From Ophiura sarsii (lineage: Eukaryota > Echinodermata > Ophiuroidea > Amphilepidida > Ophiuridae), in contig CM069443.1 in NCBI GenBank assembly GCA_035610835.1, forward strand, positions 88,348,690 to 88,412,689: 64,000 bases of DNA, written 5' to 3'. Of the stretch, positions 32,736 through 44,944 are shown piece after piece; position 1 is the first letter of the stretch; the number at the start of each line of letters is the position of its first letter. The notes beneath the pieces were generated by a model. That model searched no databases, was not told where the DNA came from, and saw only the letters and a list, made by a program, of their open reading frames with translations. The translations under genes and the position numbers were made by a program.

Positions 32736-35339
32736 CCATACTACAGTGTGTTCAGGTTTAGAAAATCGTAATAAATTTTTCAAGTAATACATTCAAAATT
32801 GTGTGGTAACTAAGATAATAAGGTCATGCTACAAATTAAATTGAATGACAATAATCGATTGGCCATCAACTATAATAATGCCGTGTCAGACCTGGATCTG
32901 GGTGGCAGTCAGCTCGTTCAAGCACTACCCCATTTTGTCCCTCCAAACAATCGAAAGGGTTGAGTGTTAATGTTAAAATGTCTAAATCAGGCAATTTTTA
33001 CATTGAAAGCCCCAAACAATTAACCACCCCATAAAATCCCATTTAAAAACTATTCTGGCAGCACGTGCCGCCTCAGTCTATCTCCCTGAGCAATCATGGC
33101 GGGGGATAAATGTGGCGGAATCCTGCAGGGAGGACCACATTTTTCAAATAAATTTTGCCCAATTCCACCACCCCAGGATAGTTTTTTCAACATTTTCATC
33201 CCTAAAAGTGTAAGGGTTAATAGGTTTTGATTTCAGTTTTCAAATTGTATGTACAGGCTGAAAAGCTCTGTAATTATGCTAATGCATGTCATTTCCTATG
33301 AAGTTTATTCAGTCAAACTGTGTTAAGGTTTTTTGCTCATATCATTAAGCCCGCACACATTTGAACAATTCAAAATTTGAACTTCGTCCAATTTCAAAAC
33401 CTAATTGTTTGTCTTATAGAAATACCAGAAAGCACATTTTCATTTCATTTAGCATTTATTTTGATTCATACATGGGTCTATAAAAGGGTGTAACATAAAA
33501 TGGGATATAACCCCTATATCTATAATATCTATATTGGATATGAGCAAAGACATGTTGACATCCTTGTATAACCAGAAGAATATTTCAAATATTGATTGTT
33601 GAAATCGAACCAAATTTATTTCACCTTACATAAAATATAAACACCTTTTTACATGTTTCATGATGACTCTATACAACATTGGATATACAGGGCAAACTAT
33701 ACAATTGTTAATCCTTGCGCTCAACTTAGTATGCTTCTATAGTGCAATTGAAGCAATTTAAGATTTTGACCCGTGTATAAAGATAACCATTTTGAATTAA
33801 ATGTGGTCCCCCCTTGCCAGTGCCTAATTTTTCTCAACTCTTTTTACCATATACATTGTAGATAAACAGGATCGAGTCCATTTTTGCTTTAGACAAATAT
33901 TTGACACAGAATTATTACGTCGTCGACATACTGTCCCCTACTACATGTAGTACTATATAATTTGTGTATGCTGGGATATGACTGATATGTCATCACTTAT
34001 CCAAGCAACTTAGTCTAGGTAATCTAGACATATATCCTGGTCCTTAACACCTGCTTGTATCACATTCACTCTAAATGTCTCAGAACTGAGTGAGGTAAAG
34101 GTGAACAGGTCTCAAGTCCTATCAACTAAGGCGTATCACATTTATGTACATTTCTCATTTACTTCATGGATCATTGCTCCTATAACAATTATTATCACTC
34201 ACCTACAAGAGATGACTTCACTGGGTGTTTCCTTTAGTTTTTGATCAAAAGTGTCGACACAAATTTAGTTTCAGCTGTCCTATTTCAAATCAAACTTTTC
34301 TAAAATATGACCGACATTTTGCCCCGATTTGGAGTCATCCCAGACCACCTCAGAAACAATCCATGCGCGCCTATGTAACCATTTTTTGTCTATTTAAAGA
34401 AAAGTTCATGAAACATTTTTATTTGTCGAACATATAGTCCTGTATAAATGCTTTTCACTATGTGATCCTTATGAATAACAAACAGCCACATACAGAAATG
34501 TAGCTATATCCATATGAGGAAATTATTGTGTGCAAAGACCATATGTCATCACTCACTCCTAAAAGCCACCATTTTAGACCAATTAGTAGTTACCTGGTAA
34601 AAGAAAATCACAAATTTGGGATTATCGTCTGCAAATTTAACCTATCATGCGCAACTCGTTTTGTCAGAAAACCTGCTCCATGTGACCTGTATTTCCTAAG
34701 TTTTTCTGTTGATGTGAAATGGTATATAGGAACAGATGACAACAGATAGATGCAAGATAACATAATAGGCATGTCATACTTTTAATTTGGGAGAGGATGT
34801 GAATTGTGCTCTAATCTTTCTGTTTGTGAGCATTCTGCTGATGCAAAATGTTTATCATCATGCTTCAGTCAAATCTGATTTGTTTTTAAAAAAAATGGCA
34901 AAATCTGCAGGAAGAAAAAAAAAATCTGGTTTACAGGGTTTACAAGGTGCCACACATTGTGTGAACCTCACAGGCCAGATATGATGGACTAAATTGGAAT
35001 CAACTTAAATTTCAAAGATTTTCGAATCTGTTGGGAATCGGAATTCTTTAAAATTAGTTTATTACCTTATTTTCAGTCCATAAATTTGGTAACCATGGAA
35101 TAAGTGCAATATGTGTGAACAAGCCTCAATGTCCACAATCACCTCTCCCAGGCTGAACCATCTAACTAAATCATTATTGTTCTCTGAAAGTGATATTTTT
35201 AGATAATATCATAAACATTTATACTGTATATTCTGTATATTTTCATTACTTTTTGGTGAATATGCCTGTAGATTCCTTTCTGCAATAGTTGCCGACAGAG
35301 GAGTTCAGCCCTGTCCTACGCCTGTGCATGCTCTAAATA
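32736..35339. other. 2.6 kb with no feature recognised
   Basis: No inverted termini, coding frames with domains or tandem arrays were found. If the window contains undetected host exons or regulatory sequence, this quiet block and 61.2-63.4 kb are the best places to look. Confidence 0.4.
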
Positions 35340-36135
35340 ATGAGTGTGGCAGAGATGATCACAAGTCATTTTTTGCAAGTCCAAATCAAGTCCCAAGTCA
35401 CCTGGTCTAGTCCCAAGTCAGTCACAACTCACTGCAAGTCAAGTCAAGTCACAAGTCCAAACACAAGTCAAGTCCAAGTCAAGTCACACATTATTTTGTT
35501 CAGACCAACTACAGCATTTAGGCATTAATCTTGGTCCATCTGATTTGATCAGAATTCCTGCTGCCATCATTCATTCCTGAAATTCCATTTGCAACTAATG
35601 CAACATTCACTTGTTCTCTATTTTTCCTTCTTTAACCCTAACCCGAGGAGCCTTTCCTAAAGAAATGCTTTTCGGGGGCTTTTTTTAGCCTCACCTTTTG
35701 GCCACAAAAAAAATCTTTGGAAAAGGTGGCTCAGGGGTTAAGGTTAAACAACAAAATAATCAAGCAAAAAAATGAAACCCAAAACAACAACAATAGGATG
35801 TTCAAAGTTGCCCTATCGGGCGACAAAATCGCAAATTTTAACAACACTGATATCGAATAGTGTTTAACCGATTACAAATATGGGGCGCTATTTTTTCTTT
35901 TAGTCAGGAGAGACCGAAATAAAACACGCATTCAACCTCATAATTGCCAGGCCTACAAATGCGCAATTTAGAGCGTTGACCACAAGTCATTTTTTGCAAG
36001 TCCAAGTCAAGTCCTAAGTCATAGGGTTGCAAGTCCGAGTCAAGCACAAGTTACTGCAAATATTTGCAAGTCAAGTCGCAAGTAACAAAATTAGCGACTC
36101 GAGTCCGAGTCGCAAGACTCAAGTCTACAACTTTG
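35340..36135. repeat. AAGTC-rich element or satellite
   Basis: Dense AAGTC/CAAGTC words at 35360-35490 and 35985-36125. CACAAGTCATTTTTTGCAAG opens both blocks. The right block ends in GACTCGAGTCCGAGTCGCAA and GACTCAAGTCTACAAC, like a hAT-type terminus. A hairpin with CTTAACCCTAACCC / GGGGTTAAGG arms at 35633-35750 separates the blocks. Confidence 0.6.
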
Positions 36136-36617
36136 GCGTGTGGGTGGTTACTTTCTCCCAAGACCATCGATAGAATCGACCATCGATAGAATCGGGCAAA
36201 TTGGATGCTTGTGTTGGTCAGCTTAAATTCCTGCTGTTCTATTCCATGAATGGGAACCCCACTTCCATGTTAACACTAATATGCGCTTGTTACAGACAAA
36301 AAATGCTGAACTTTGCCGCTGACTAATAATAGATACAGTCCTATAGTTTATTCTTCAAGATATGGTTTGTCACATTGAGGTTTTTCATCTAAAGTTGATA
36401 TGATGAGGTTAAACCCATGCATTTCCTTCCCGGCTCATAGACAGGACATAAGGTAGTGGATAGGTTTTCACGCATACATAATGTATGTTTGGGATTCTGC
36501 AGCTTGGCAACCACTAACAGATAGGATCAAATTAATAAGAAATTATGTTTTGAGTGCAAAGTGTATTCAAGCAAATTTACACAGATTCAATGTCAAAAGA
36601 AATAGTGTCCTATTGTT

Positions 36618-36741
36618 GATACACCCAGTATAAGGTGCACCTATTTTTGATACACTCAGTATAATGTGCACCTATTTTTGATACACCCTGTATAAGGTGC
36701 AACTATTTTTGATACACCCAGTATAAGGTGCAAAATTTCTT
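36618..36741. repeat. 31-bp tandem repeat, four units
   Basis: Units start GATACACCCAGTATAAGGTG at 36618, 36649, 36680 and 36711, an exact 31-bp period with a few substitutions. Confidence 0.95.
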
Positions 36742-37074
36742 TAAAACATTTAGAGAATAAAGGTATTGTTTTTATAACGTACCCATAGGTGGAGTTGTAA
36801 TACTACCAAACGCATTTATGTCTGCAGACAATGTGACATTTTAACCACATAATGGTATATATGATTACACAGATAGTTCATGGTGTCACTTCATAAATCT
36901 CATACTTTCTTATTTATTGCCAATTTTATTGGACCTATGTGGATGAATAATGTTTTCAAATGAAGAAAATGTTCAAATCAATAAACGATACAGTATGCTG
37001 TGTGAGGAAAAGTTCAATTTAGATTTATGCAGGAAATACTCCAAACATTAATGTTCAAATGACTTAAGATCATA
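36742..37074. other. No feature recognised
   Basis: AT-rich spacer. Confidence 0.4.
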
Positions 37075-37452
37075 TTAAAGGGGCATTGAGAGATATGTAT
37101 GGGAGTGCGCCCTCAATTATCCTGGAAATCAGTTTGTTTGCATCAAAGTAATACTTAGGCATCTACCATTTGAAACAGTTTACCAACATTCGCCGTTTAT
37201 CATATAAAATTTCATGATTTTCTTAGTTTCGATATGATGATATCGAAACTAGGTGCTGAATTCGGAAGTTATGCGATCGTTTTACATGCATACTTTCGCG
37301 GCAAATCTCAACCCGGAAGTGCCGTTATTTGCTTATTTGGCATGAAGGCGATGTCGGAATTGTGTGACATTTTGGATTTGGGCTATGTTGATGATTATCT
37401 TTACGTTATTTGCTCATTTAGTATATCGATACATCTCTCAATGCCCCTTTAA
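37075..37452. mobile_element. TTAA MITE, family A (intact copy)
   Basis: The element at 37079-37448 has AGGGGCATTGAGAGAT at both ends (inverted) and TTAA on both sides. An internal AGTTTCGATAT / ATATCGAAACT palindrome lies at about 37226-37251 with one central mismatch. A 72-codon frame from 37234 is shared with the copy at 50939-51315, but the differences between the two are almost all amino-acid changing. Confidence 0.9.
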
Positions 37453-39370
37453 AGGCATATTATGTGATCTTTTCCAGGGGGCGCCCTCTTTTCATGAAAT
37501 CATAAATATATTTTGAGTTACAGAGTGATACGATTCCTAGTCACTTCAAAACCATGGTTTTAGAGTGAATTTAGAGTGAAAAATAAGTTGTCGCGCAGAC
37601 CTGACAGTTTATTTTCACTCTTTAACTCTTTCCCTGACAAATTAATTTTTGAAGAAATTGTGAATTTGCACATGCATGTAAATATCAACTTATAATTTGA
37701 ATATGAGACTCTGTAAGGTAGTAAAACTATATATATTCTGAAAGCTTATGAATGGCCGGACACTTCTGTGAAAATTTCAACGATACCGGACGATCGTGGC
37801 GGTTGCCATGGTAACCGTTACCCAGCATGCAATTTTTGTAACATCTTATTTTACAAATATTTAGTAGTCCTGTATGAAAACTATACTACTTGAGCCCTTC
37901 AAAATGCTTTCAAGAGATGGGCATTATAATTCTGAACATTTTGATACCAGATTTTCTGTAGTGGGTTATTCGGTTATGGCGCAACGACCAGAATCGTGTA
38001 TGATCAGCACGACAAATATACCGTAAGCCCAAAATCCAAAATGGCCGCCATACAGGGGCACAAAAAGTAAAATGCCTTCAATTACACTAAAAGGCATACC
38101 AAATTGTTCGGCTGAGCACAAGGATTCCAAAAAGGTATAGTTTGCCATACTTCCGATGTTTGGTTAACGAGTTATAGGGTAAAACGTAAAAAGGTCGAGT
38201 TGACGCATTAATGCGTCTATGTCAGGTAAAGAGTTAAACCATGATTTTGCATCATGCAGTTACAGTTCATGTAAATTGCCTTGCAACCTTTTGCAGTTAA
38301 AACTAGATTAAGTAGTGTTAAACCAGTTTTAAAACTTGTGCCAGAAAAAAACGGCACGGCTTCGAGTATCGTAAATTTATTTTGAGATAGCATCTTAACA
38401 CTGCCCTTGTGGAAAATAGGAATGATATGTAGAGAAAATAATTGTAGATTCAGAAAAAGTATATTCTCTGCTTGATGATCATCTGAATTTCATACTAATA
38501 TGTATTATTTTAGAGATAAGAAAAAACTCTTGATAAATGTTGTGTGTAGAAATTTTCGGGAGAGATACATTGTTATTTAAATAACACCTTTTGTACTTGA
38601 TGGTTACAGTCAATAAGTTAACAATAGTATACCAATTATCACCTATCGAACGCCCCGGAGTCCACGCACACAAGTATAGCGTAAATTTTGGAAAATGGAA
38701 GTTTTTATTTTCGATAGCGATATATTTGGGCCCTTTCGTAGCATTTACATATTAAATCGACCGCTAAATGTCCTTCGTCTTATCGGATTCCCTTTTGACA
38801 TGCGAATAAATGAGGGTCTTGGCAAGACTTTAAAAAGAGTTCCAGGTCTTTAGGACAAGCCGTTTGTAAACTACGCTCTAATGAATATAGCAGACTTCAT
38901 ATTGATCTTAAGAGTCAATTTTGCCATTGGCTATACATGGACACAAATTGGCCCGTTATTCCTTACATCTGTGTACAAAAAATAGAGAACCGCTATTGTT
39001 CCGGCCAACTTTTCTTTCATAAAATTGGATATAAGAAAGAAAAGTAAATACTCTATGGGATGGCGAGGGTTTTGGTGAATTTGATGAGTAAATAGTTTGG
39101 CTAAAACGAAAATAACTTGCAATCCTCGTATACCTGTAGTACAGAGCGTTTAGGAGAGGTCACGCACCAATTATGAGCTCCCCGTGTGTGCAGCAAAGTA
39201 AAATGGACAATAACTGCACGTTGGAAGTAATTAGGAATCGTATCGCTCTGTAACTCGGAATATAATTATGATTTATGATCAGAAATGTAAATCTGCAAGA
39301 AAATCTACTTTCTAAAAAAATCATGAATAGAGGGCGCTACCCTGGAAAAGTTCACATAATATGCCTTTAA
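37449..39370. mobile_element. TTAA family B element with internal insertion
   Basis: The left end AGGCATATTATGTGATCTTT begins at 37453, directly after the TTAA that also closes the family A copy. The right end, complement of AGGCATATTATGTGAACTTT, closes at 39366 before TTAA. Inside, an element of about 620 bp is inserted at about 37616-38240, and another 900 bp is unassigned. The terminal blocks match 9991-10325. Confidence 0.8.
37616..38240. mobile_element. Inserted element with TTTAACTCTTTCCCTGACA ends
   Basis: TTTAACTCTTTCCCTGACA at the left and the complement of TTTAACTCTTTACCTGACA at the right. The interior is related to the unclassified repeat at 5640 (GTAAGGTAGTAAAACTATA, TTCTGAA). 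No transposase. Confidence 0.7.
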
Positions 39371-39570
39371 GGGTACATTCAGTAATTTTGAAACAAGATT
39401 TTAATTTCAAATTTCCTTCAAAATCATAGAATACACTAATAAATTGACAATGATCTATTATTTTCTTTCCAAAAAGTTGTAAAGAGTGGAAATCACTTAA
39501 ATTTGACAACAATTCTAAATGTATTCTGAAATATTTGGCAAATTTCAACAATTCAGGATGTACTTTTACC
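39367..39570. mobile_element. TTAA family D, left end
   Basis: TTAA is followed by GGGTACATTCAGTAATTTTG. The same start occurs at 42626-42650 (TTAA then AGGTACATTCAGTGATT). A poorly matching complement near 39553-39567 could be its right end. Confidence 0.5.
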
Positions 39571-40346
39571 TGGATGCTCGCAATAATTCTATTTGTTCAA
39601 TTGGGTTTGACAAGGGGTATACACCTACTGAAATGTATTGAAAGTAAGTGGTTATTGCGCAATAATAAAAGTCTAGCTAGATTTGTATGAACAAAGTCAT
39701 ATTATCTGCAAAACAGCTCAACATTTCTTTGGCTGTGTTATTACACAGAAAAGCATTTTTCTTTTTAACCCAGATGTTGTGACAAATTCTTGGGCTTCTC
39801 TGTTCCCAATGACTGCGTGTGCCTTTAATACCAAGTTCATTTGCCGTTCCCTAGACACGTTCCCTAGACACTTTTCCTAAACCCTATGCTGCAATGTGCA
39901 CAAGGGGCTTGTAAAACCAAACAGGATCCTGTCATACATACAGGCCTGATGTTTTAGAATCGGAAATGAGATGGATCAGGTTTACTCATCTTAGGTAAAT
40001 GAAGCCATGGCAAGGGCATTATGAATAGAGATGAGGGTGGTTAATCTGAGTCATATTTGTATGATGATCTTCAGAGTGCAAAATCACGTAATGAGTAGTC
40101 ACATTCTCACTCCACCATCAATGTGAGGTTGTTCTATAAATGAACATCTTCAAAATAGTGGGACGTACCCTGGCTGATTAAAAAATGTGGTTGGAGAACT
40201 TGCTTACCCAATCCATGCATGTATTCTCCACATAATCCTCCACTGGTTTCCCTCCTGTCACGAAGGCGATAATTATCATTATTATTTATATGGGCCTTTC
40301 AAACGGTACAATAAAAGTGTGTATTGAATATTGTGCACCAAGTTCC
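39571..40346. other. No feature recognised
   Basis: Nothing supportable. Confidence 0.4.
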
Positions 40347-40690
40347 CGGCCCGGCAGTGGCGTAACCGGCTGGAGCCCCCCCCCCCACTTGGAACCCTTG
40401 CCCCCCCAAATGAATCATGGAATAATGATGGTACAAAGTAACAGATGAAAATTTTTCGCACGCATGTCTTCCCAAAATGCAATATTCTATGGTACAAGCT
40501 TGTTTAGAGCCGAAATGTAGCTCAATCGTGCAAAAGGTAGGTGTAAAGTAGCGCGCGCATTTATTGACACTGGAATGAAGCCCACCCATTAGGAGCCCCC
40601 CCCCATTTCAAGTCACTGCCCCTTCTTGCCCCCCCCCCCCCCCCCCCCCCACCCCAAATGAAAAAGTCTAGTTACGCCACTGCGGCCCGG
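40347..40690. mobile_element. hAT-like MITE CAGTGGCGTAAC, TSD CGGCCCGG
   Basis: The element at 40355-40682 has CAGTGGCGTAAC at both ends (inverted) and the exact 8-bp TSD CGGCCCGG. The interior carries C-runs (22 C at 40629-40650), ACTTGGAACCCTTG and GTACAAGCTTGTTTAGAGCC, all shared with 46631-47107. 328 bp. Confidence 0.92.
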
Positions 40691-40948
40691 ATGTGCGTCC
40701 AATATTCAAAAAATATTGCCGTCCATTATTTTTTGTGCGGCGCAGAAGATGCGTGTGAGTATATATGCGCAGAGAAGGTCAGTTTGGGCTAACTTATTTA
40801 GTTCTTATCAAATTAGTCTGTTATATAAATAATAATAAAAATATTGAATGTCTTATTTTCAGGTGATACAAGAATATATTGCACTAGCTATAACAAAATT
40901 GGGGGAGAGGGACAAAGTATGAATTTTTTACCCAACAAATTGCCGCAA

Positions 40949-41032
40949 ACCCCCGGGCCCAGGGATTCAGTCCCCGGACCCTTCGATCACCACCGCCGCG
41001 TCCTACCACTGAACTAAGCTGCCAACGCTTGC
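40949..41032 (-). mobile_element. tRNA-like SINE head
   Basis: The minus strand reads CAGCTTAGTTCAGTGGTAGG (box A) and, about 35 nt later, GGGGACTGAATCCC (box B). The flanking stem is incomplete, so it is more likely a SINE head or tRNA pseudogene than a gene. Confidence 0.55.
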
Positions 41033-41261
41033 CCAGGCAGTGATTTCGTATCAGCTCGGATTATGAAATCCAACGCTTAGCATGCACATGGACATTGTTT
41101 TTGGTCATAGTGATCATCTAGCGTCTAGGAAGGTTAGGGTTTTGTTAAAACAGGCATGGACATTTGTTTTTTAAGGAAATATCCAAAGAGGTTTGCTTTG
41201 ATTTTGTTTTGTTTTCAATTTTAAGGGTTTTCTTTCAGGTTGTAGGGTCTTTTGGGAGCAG

Positions 41262-41599
41262 TAATTGTGAAAGTAGGGCGCGTGTGGTCCAGCGGATTCA
41301 CCCTCGCTCCACAATGCAAAGATTGTGGGTTCGAGCCCCGTTGGTGCCAACGTGTTGTGTCCTTGGGCAAGGCACTTTACCGCACTTGCCACGCTTCACC
41401 CAGGTGTATAATTGGGTACCGGCATTAATTCATGTTGGGAAGTAAAACAGACTCGCTGTGCGGGAGGAGTGGCGAACCCCCCACAGCCAAGTATTACATG
41501 GGGAGTCTGGCCCAAACGCTAATGAAAGAGAGATGGGCACTCCGCGCGCGAGCTTTGCTCGGCGCGAGTCTTTACTTTACTTTACTTAATTGTGAAAGT
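41262..41599 (+). mobile_element. SINE family A, full length with 13-bp TSD
   Basis: The body at 41275-41586 is flanked by the exact 13-bp direct repeat TAATTGTGAAAGT (41262-41274 and 41587-41599). The head is tRNA-like with box A TGGTCCAGCGG and box B GGTTCGAGCCC. A unique middle (TTGGGCAAGGCACTTTACC) follows, then the 3' region also found at 9553-9706, and a CTTTACTTTACTT tail. The perfect TSD shows a recent LINE-driven insertion. Confidence 0.93.
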
Positions 41600-42625
41600 G
41601 ATAATGAATATATTGGTTCTAGTTTGTTTTTTATCACATCTTTAACTAAATCAATCAAATCCATACAAAGAAATGGGTTCAAACTGAATATCCTTTTAGA
41701 TTTGATATGCATACAAGCTGTAAATTCAAACATAGAAGGGTTAGTCAAACTTTTGTTGTTGTCAAAACAAGAGCTATTTGTAAACATTTGTTACATTACT
41801 AATGAAATGTTTGACATATTGTGCCACTCAAAAACAAAGCATACATGATTTTGAAACAAAAATAAACACACACAAAAGCCAGCTTATTAGCAATGCTTTT
41901 TCTGTTTAAGTAAATACATATTCATTTGAACTTGCATGTGTCATAATACTTTTAGTAGATGTCCATTAATGTTGACTTGTCTGACATTTAACATAACCTG
42001 TGTCATTGGAGTTTTAGACTTGACATTTCTATCTTTTGTAGTTTGGAATTTTGCCACACAGGCTTAGCTCATGTGGCATCGACTGCTCACCCCCCCCCCC
42101 AACCCACCCACCCTACGGTAACTTAAATGGGGGGGGGGGGGGGGGGGGGATACAAATGCTGCAGTATTACCTTTTTGCCCTCTTGATTGGAAATATCTTC
42201 TAGCCTTAAATGTGTACTAGAGATGTTTAAGATTTGTGTTTTTTTACAAAATTTACTTAATATTATTATAATTGGCCATTATTGTTGTTTCTACTCACAA
42301 AAAAGCAGCAAAACTTGATTAAAACAATGTTTTAATATGTTGAAATATCATCGCTATTTATTGAAACTTTTTTTTAAACGCCCTCTATGTAATATCGTAT
42401 GTAATTTGAATCGAAAAGAAAAATAGCAAAATGCTGTTTCCTATAAAATGCTGTCCGAGCTGGGATGGAATATTTTGAAACGACGTTATATTGCACAACT
42501 ACGACTGTTTTTTCTTAATCCTTACAGCTTTAAGTTTGTGTATATAATACAATTGTTAAAATGTATAAATACTGGTTTTTATCCTAATTGAGGGCGCAAC
42601 GTTCAACACATCTCTTAGTACCCCT
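41600..42625. other. No gene; C-run and G-run pair
   Basis: Eleven C at 42090-42100 and 21 G at 42129-42149 are separated by about 30 bp and could pair. At 42594-42625 CATCTCTTAGTACCCCT resembles a decayed right end of TTAA family A. Confidence 0.5.
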
Positions 42626-43734
42626 TTAAAGGTACATTCAGTGATTATCAAAACAAAACAAACGAGAGCATCAATGATGCAGAAGCTCAGCTAGCGACAA
42701 GCTATAAATTTCATGTATCCATTAGCAGGGGTCGCATTCTGACACGTCTGCAGACGTCCTAGACCTCTCACTTTCTTGTAGTGACGCGTCAGATCTCTAA
42801 TTGGAAAGACTTGCGGGTCCCGATCAAAATTGAAGGGACCCCTTAAATTTGACGATGTATGGAAATGGAAACCTTAAGAAATTATGTAAATTACATATCC
42901 ATCTTTTGCTCACAATATAAATTTATTAAAACTGTCCGTAAAAATGTAAAATTTTCAAATACCCAAACTTCAGGACCACTCAATTTTGTTGGGGACCCCT
43001 TAAATTTGTTTTTTGAAGTCCTACGGGGTCCTGAAAAATGTCATAAGACCTCTCACATTTTTGATCCAGTGCTATCCCTGTCCATTAGTGACAAGCTGTC
43101 AATTTCATGTATTGGATAGATTAGGTCCATAATGTATTGGTTGAGCTATGATGAGGTGTTTTCATTAAAAATATTTTTACAACTCGGTAAATCACCCAAT
43201 TTTATCATTATAAAGTTTTGGATTCAATGTCATTCACACTTGAACAGCTCAAAACATAATAATGTATGCACAAAAATTATCATTTTTTATATGTTTACCG
43301 CTTATTTTACAACTTGACCTCAGATGACCTTTCACCATAAAAGGTGACCATAATAGGTGACCTTTGACATATGAATGTTTAAATAAATAATTAGACACAA
43401 AAAACAATGTAAATAAACCTCAAATACGTTGCCTCTAGATTTAGTATGTTATATCCAGTACCCACTGGCATGACTGGCTTAGTAAATTAAATTATGCCTA
43501 CCTACACTGGCGAATTCTGCAACTTTTCAGCATTTTACTCGGAATTTTCAATGGATATTTCAACTTAATGTGCACTTTTTAATTCTGCCGATCCCCAAGG
43601 ATAGTTTAGGGGGCAATGTCTTGCTACACGTCCCGTAACTCAAGTGCGCATGCTCTAACCAATTAAAATATGTTGTAGCTATACACGGTTTATTCTGTAT
43701 GGGACGTGAGGCAAGATATAGCCGTTTAGGGAGT
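42626..43734. other. TTAA family D left end, then unannotated
   Basis: TTAA then AGGTACATTCAGTGATT at 42626. Beyond this no termini or genes are recognised. GGGACCCCTTAAATTTG words at about 42835 and 42990 are a direct repeat of unknown origin. Confidence 0.4.
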
Positions 43735-43963
43735 GTTCAGAAATACTTGGGGCCTGGGGGGTGGCCAACTTGCATTTTTGGGTTTCTGAACTTTTTTGGC
43801 GTAGCTAGGTTATTCATATTGGGGGCGAGAAATGAGAAAGAACCAACAAGACTTTTGTGAGTCAAGAACTGTGCAATTTTCTTTTTACTTTACACCTACT
43901 TTTGGAACGATTGAGGTACATTTTTGCCCCGGTGGTTTCAGTCAACATTGACTTTGGGTATGC

Positions 43964-44520
43964 ATGATCGTTCCAAAACTCGCGGAAAAGGGGGGTTTTC
44001 TGTACCATGTCCGTGAACATTTTTATGTCCGCGATTTTCCTAAATTAGGGGTGTTTTTTGAAGCTATGTCCGTGACAGGGCTGGAAAAAATGCAAGGTTT
44101 CCCTGCAAGAGAAATTCGACAAAGTTGGATTTCCCGCTGGTTTAGCGGCGGAGGGGGTGTCTGAGGGGCGGCCCCCCATAGAACCTTAAGCTTTTTGGAA
44201 AATTAAGGTCCAATTGATGCCATGGTGCATCATATTATGGAATATCGGCTGTATAATGCCTATTACTCTAAAAAAAAATATATATATATTTATTTATTTT
44301 ATTTTTTTAGGGGGGGGGGGTGGTAGGGATTTCCCGCGATATGGCAACAATTCCCGGCAAGGAGCTTGCCGTTTTGCCCTCTTTTTCCTGCCCTGGTCCA
44401 CGATATCCCTAAATTAGGGGTGTTTTTTGAAGCTTTGTCCACGTTTTCCAAAAATAAGGGGTCATTTTGAAACCTATGTCCGCGATTTAAAAAAATTAGG
44501 GGTGTTTTTTGTAGAGGTTT
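43964..44520. repeat. ~41-bp tandem repeat interrupted by a hAT-like MITE
   Basis: Units combine TATGTCCGCGATTT, CCTAAATTAGGGGTG and TTTTTTGAAGC, at about 44022, 44065 (continued after the insertion at 44396), 44435 and 44480. The element 44076-44395 is inserted inside the second unit. Confidence 0.75.
44068..44403. mobile_element. hAT-like MITE with CAGGGCTGGAAAAA ends
   Basis: The element at 44076-44395 has ends CAGGGCTGGAAAAA and (complement) CAGGGCAGGAAAAA. The flanking 8-mers GTCCGTGA and GTCCACGA are an imperfect TSD. An ATTTCCCGC and GGCAAGGAGCTTGCC hairpin lies inside. Confidence 0.75.
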
Positions 44521-44683
44521 ATGTATGCGAAGAAGAAAATAAAATAGAATGTCCTCGTTTTTACGTAAATAGAGGGACTATATATAAAGTGTCCTTGGAA
44601 TGGTGAAAAAGGGGGGTTATTTTCAGGTTTTAGTACGAAAAAGGGGGTCAAATTGGCAAAATTGTCCGCGAAACGCCGTCCGA

Positions 44684-44877
44684 CTGTTCAGAGATCCTCG
44701 GACCCCTGCAGTGCGTTACTCCTGCCTTTTTTCAGGAGTATATCGGTCGGAGGAGCTTCCTCCGAGTAGCGTTCAGACAGGCACTTCTCTGACCTGTAAT
44801 CCGACACTCCTCCGACTAGAGCCTACTCCGGGCTTCCTCCGACCTCTTCCTCGGACTGTCTGAACAAGCCTATTGTA
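44684..44877. mobile_element. Small element with TGTTCAGA ends
   Basis: The left CTGTTCAGAGATCCTCGGA and (complement of right) TTGTTCAGACAGTCCGAGGA are inverted. GGAGTA/CTCCGAC words are repeated inside, giving a strong self-folding block. GC-rich against its surroundings. Confidence 0.55.
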
Positions 44878-44944
44878 CAGCTTCAGAATGCTGTAAATTT
44901 GACATAATAAATAACCTGATTACAATGTAAAATTTACAGCACTG

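Noticed and set aside
41432..41848. 138-codon open frame
   Set aside because: The first third is SINE 3' sequence and its TSD; the rest has no domain and AT-driven codons.
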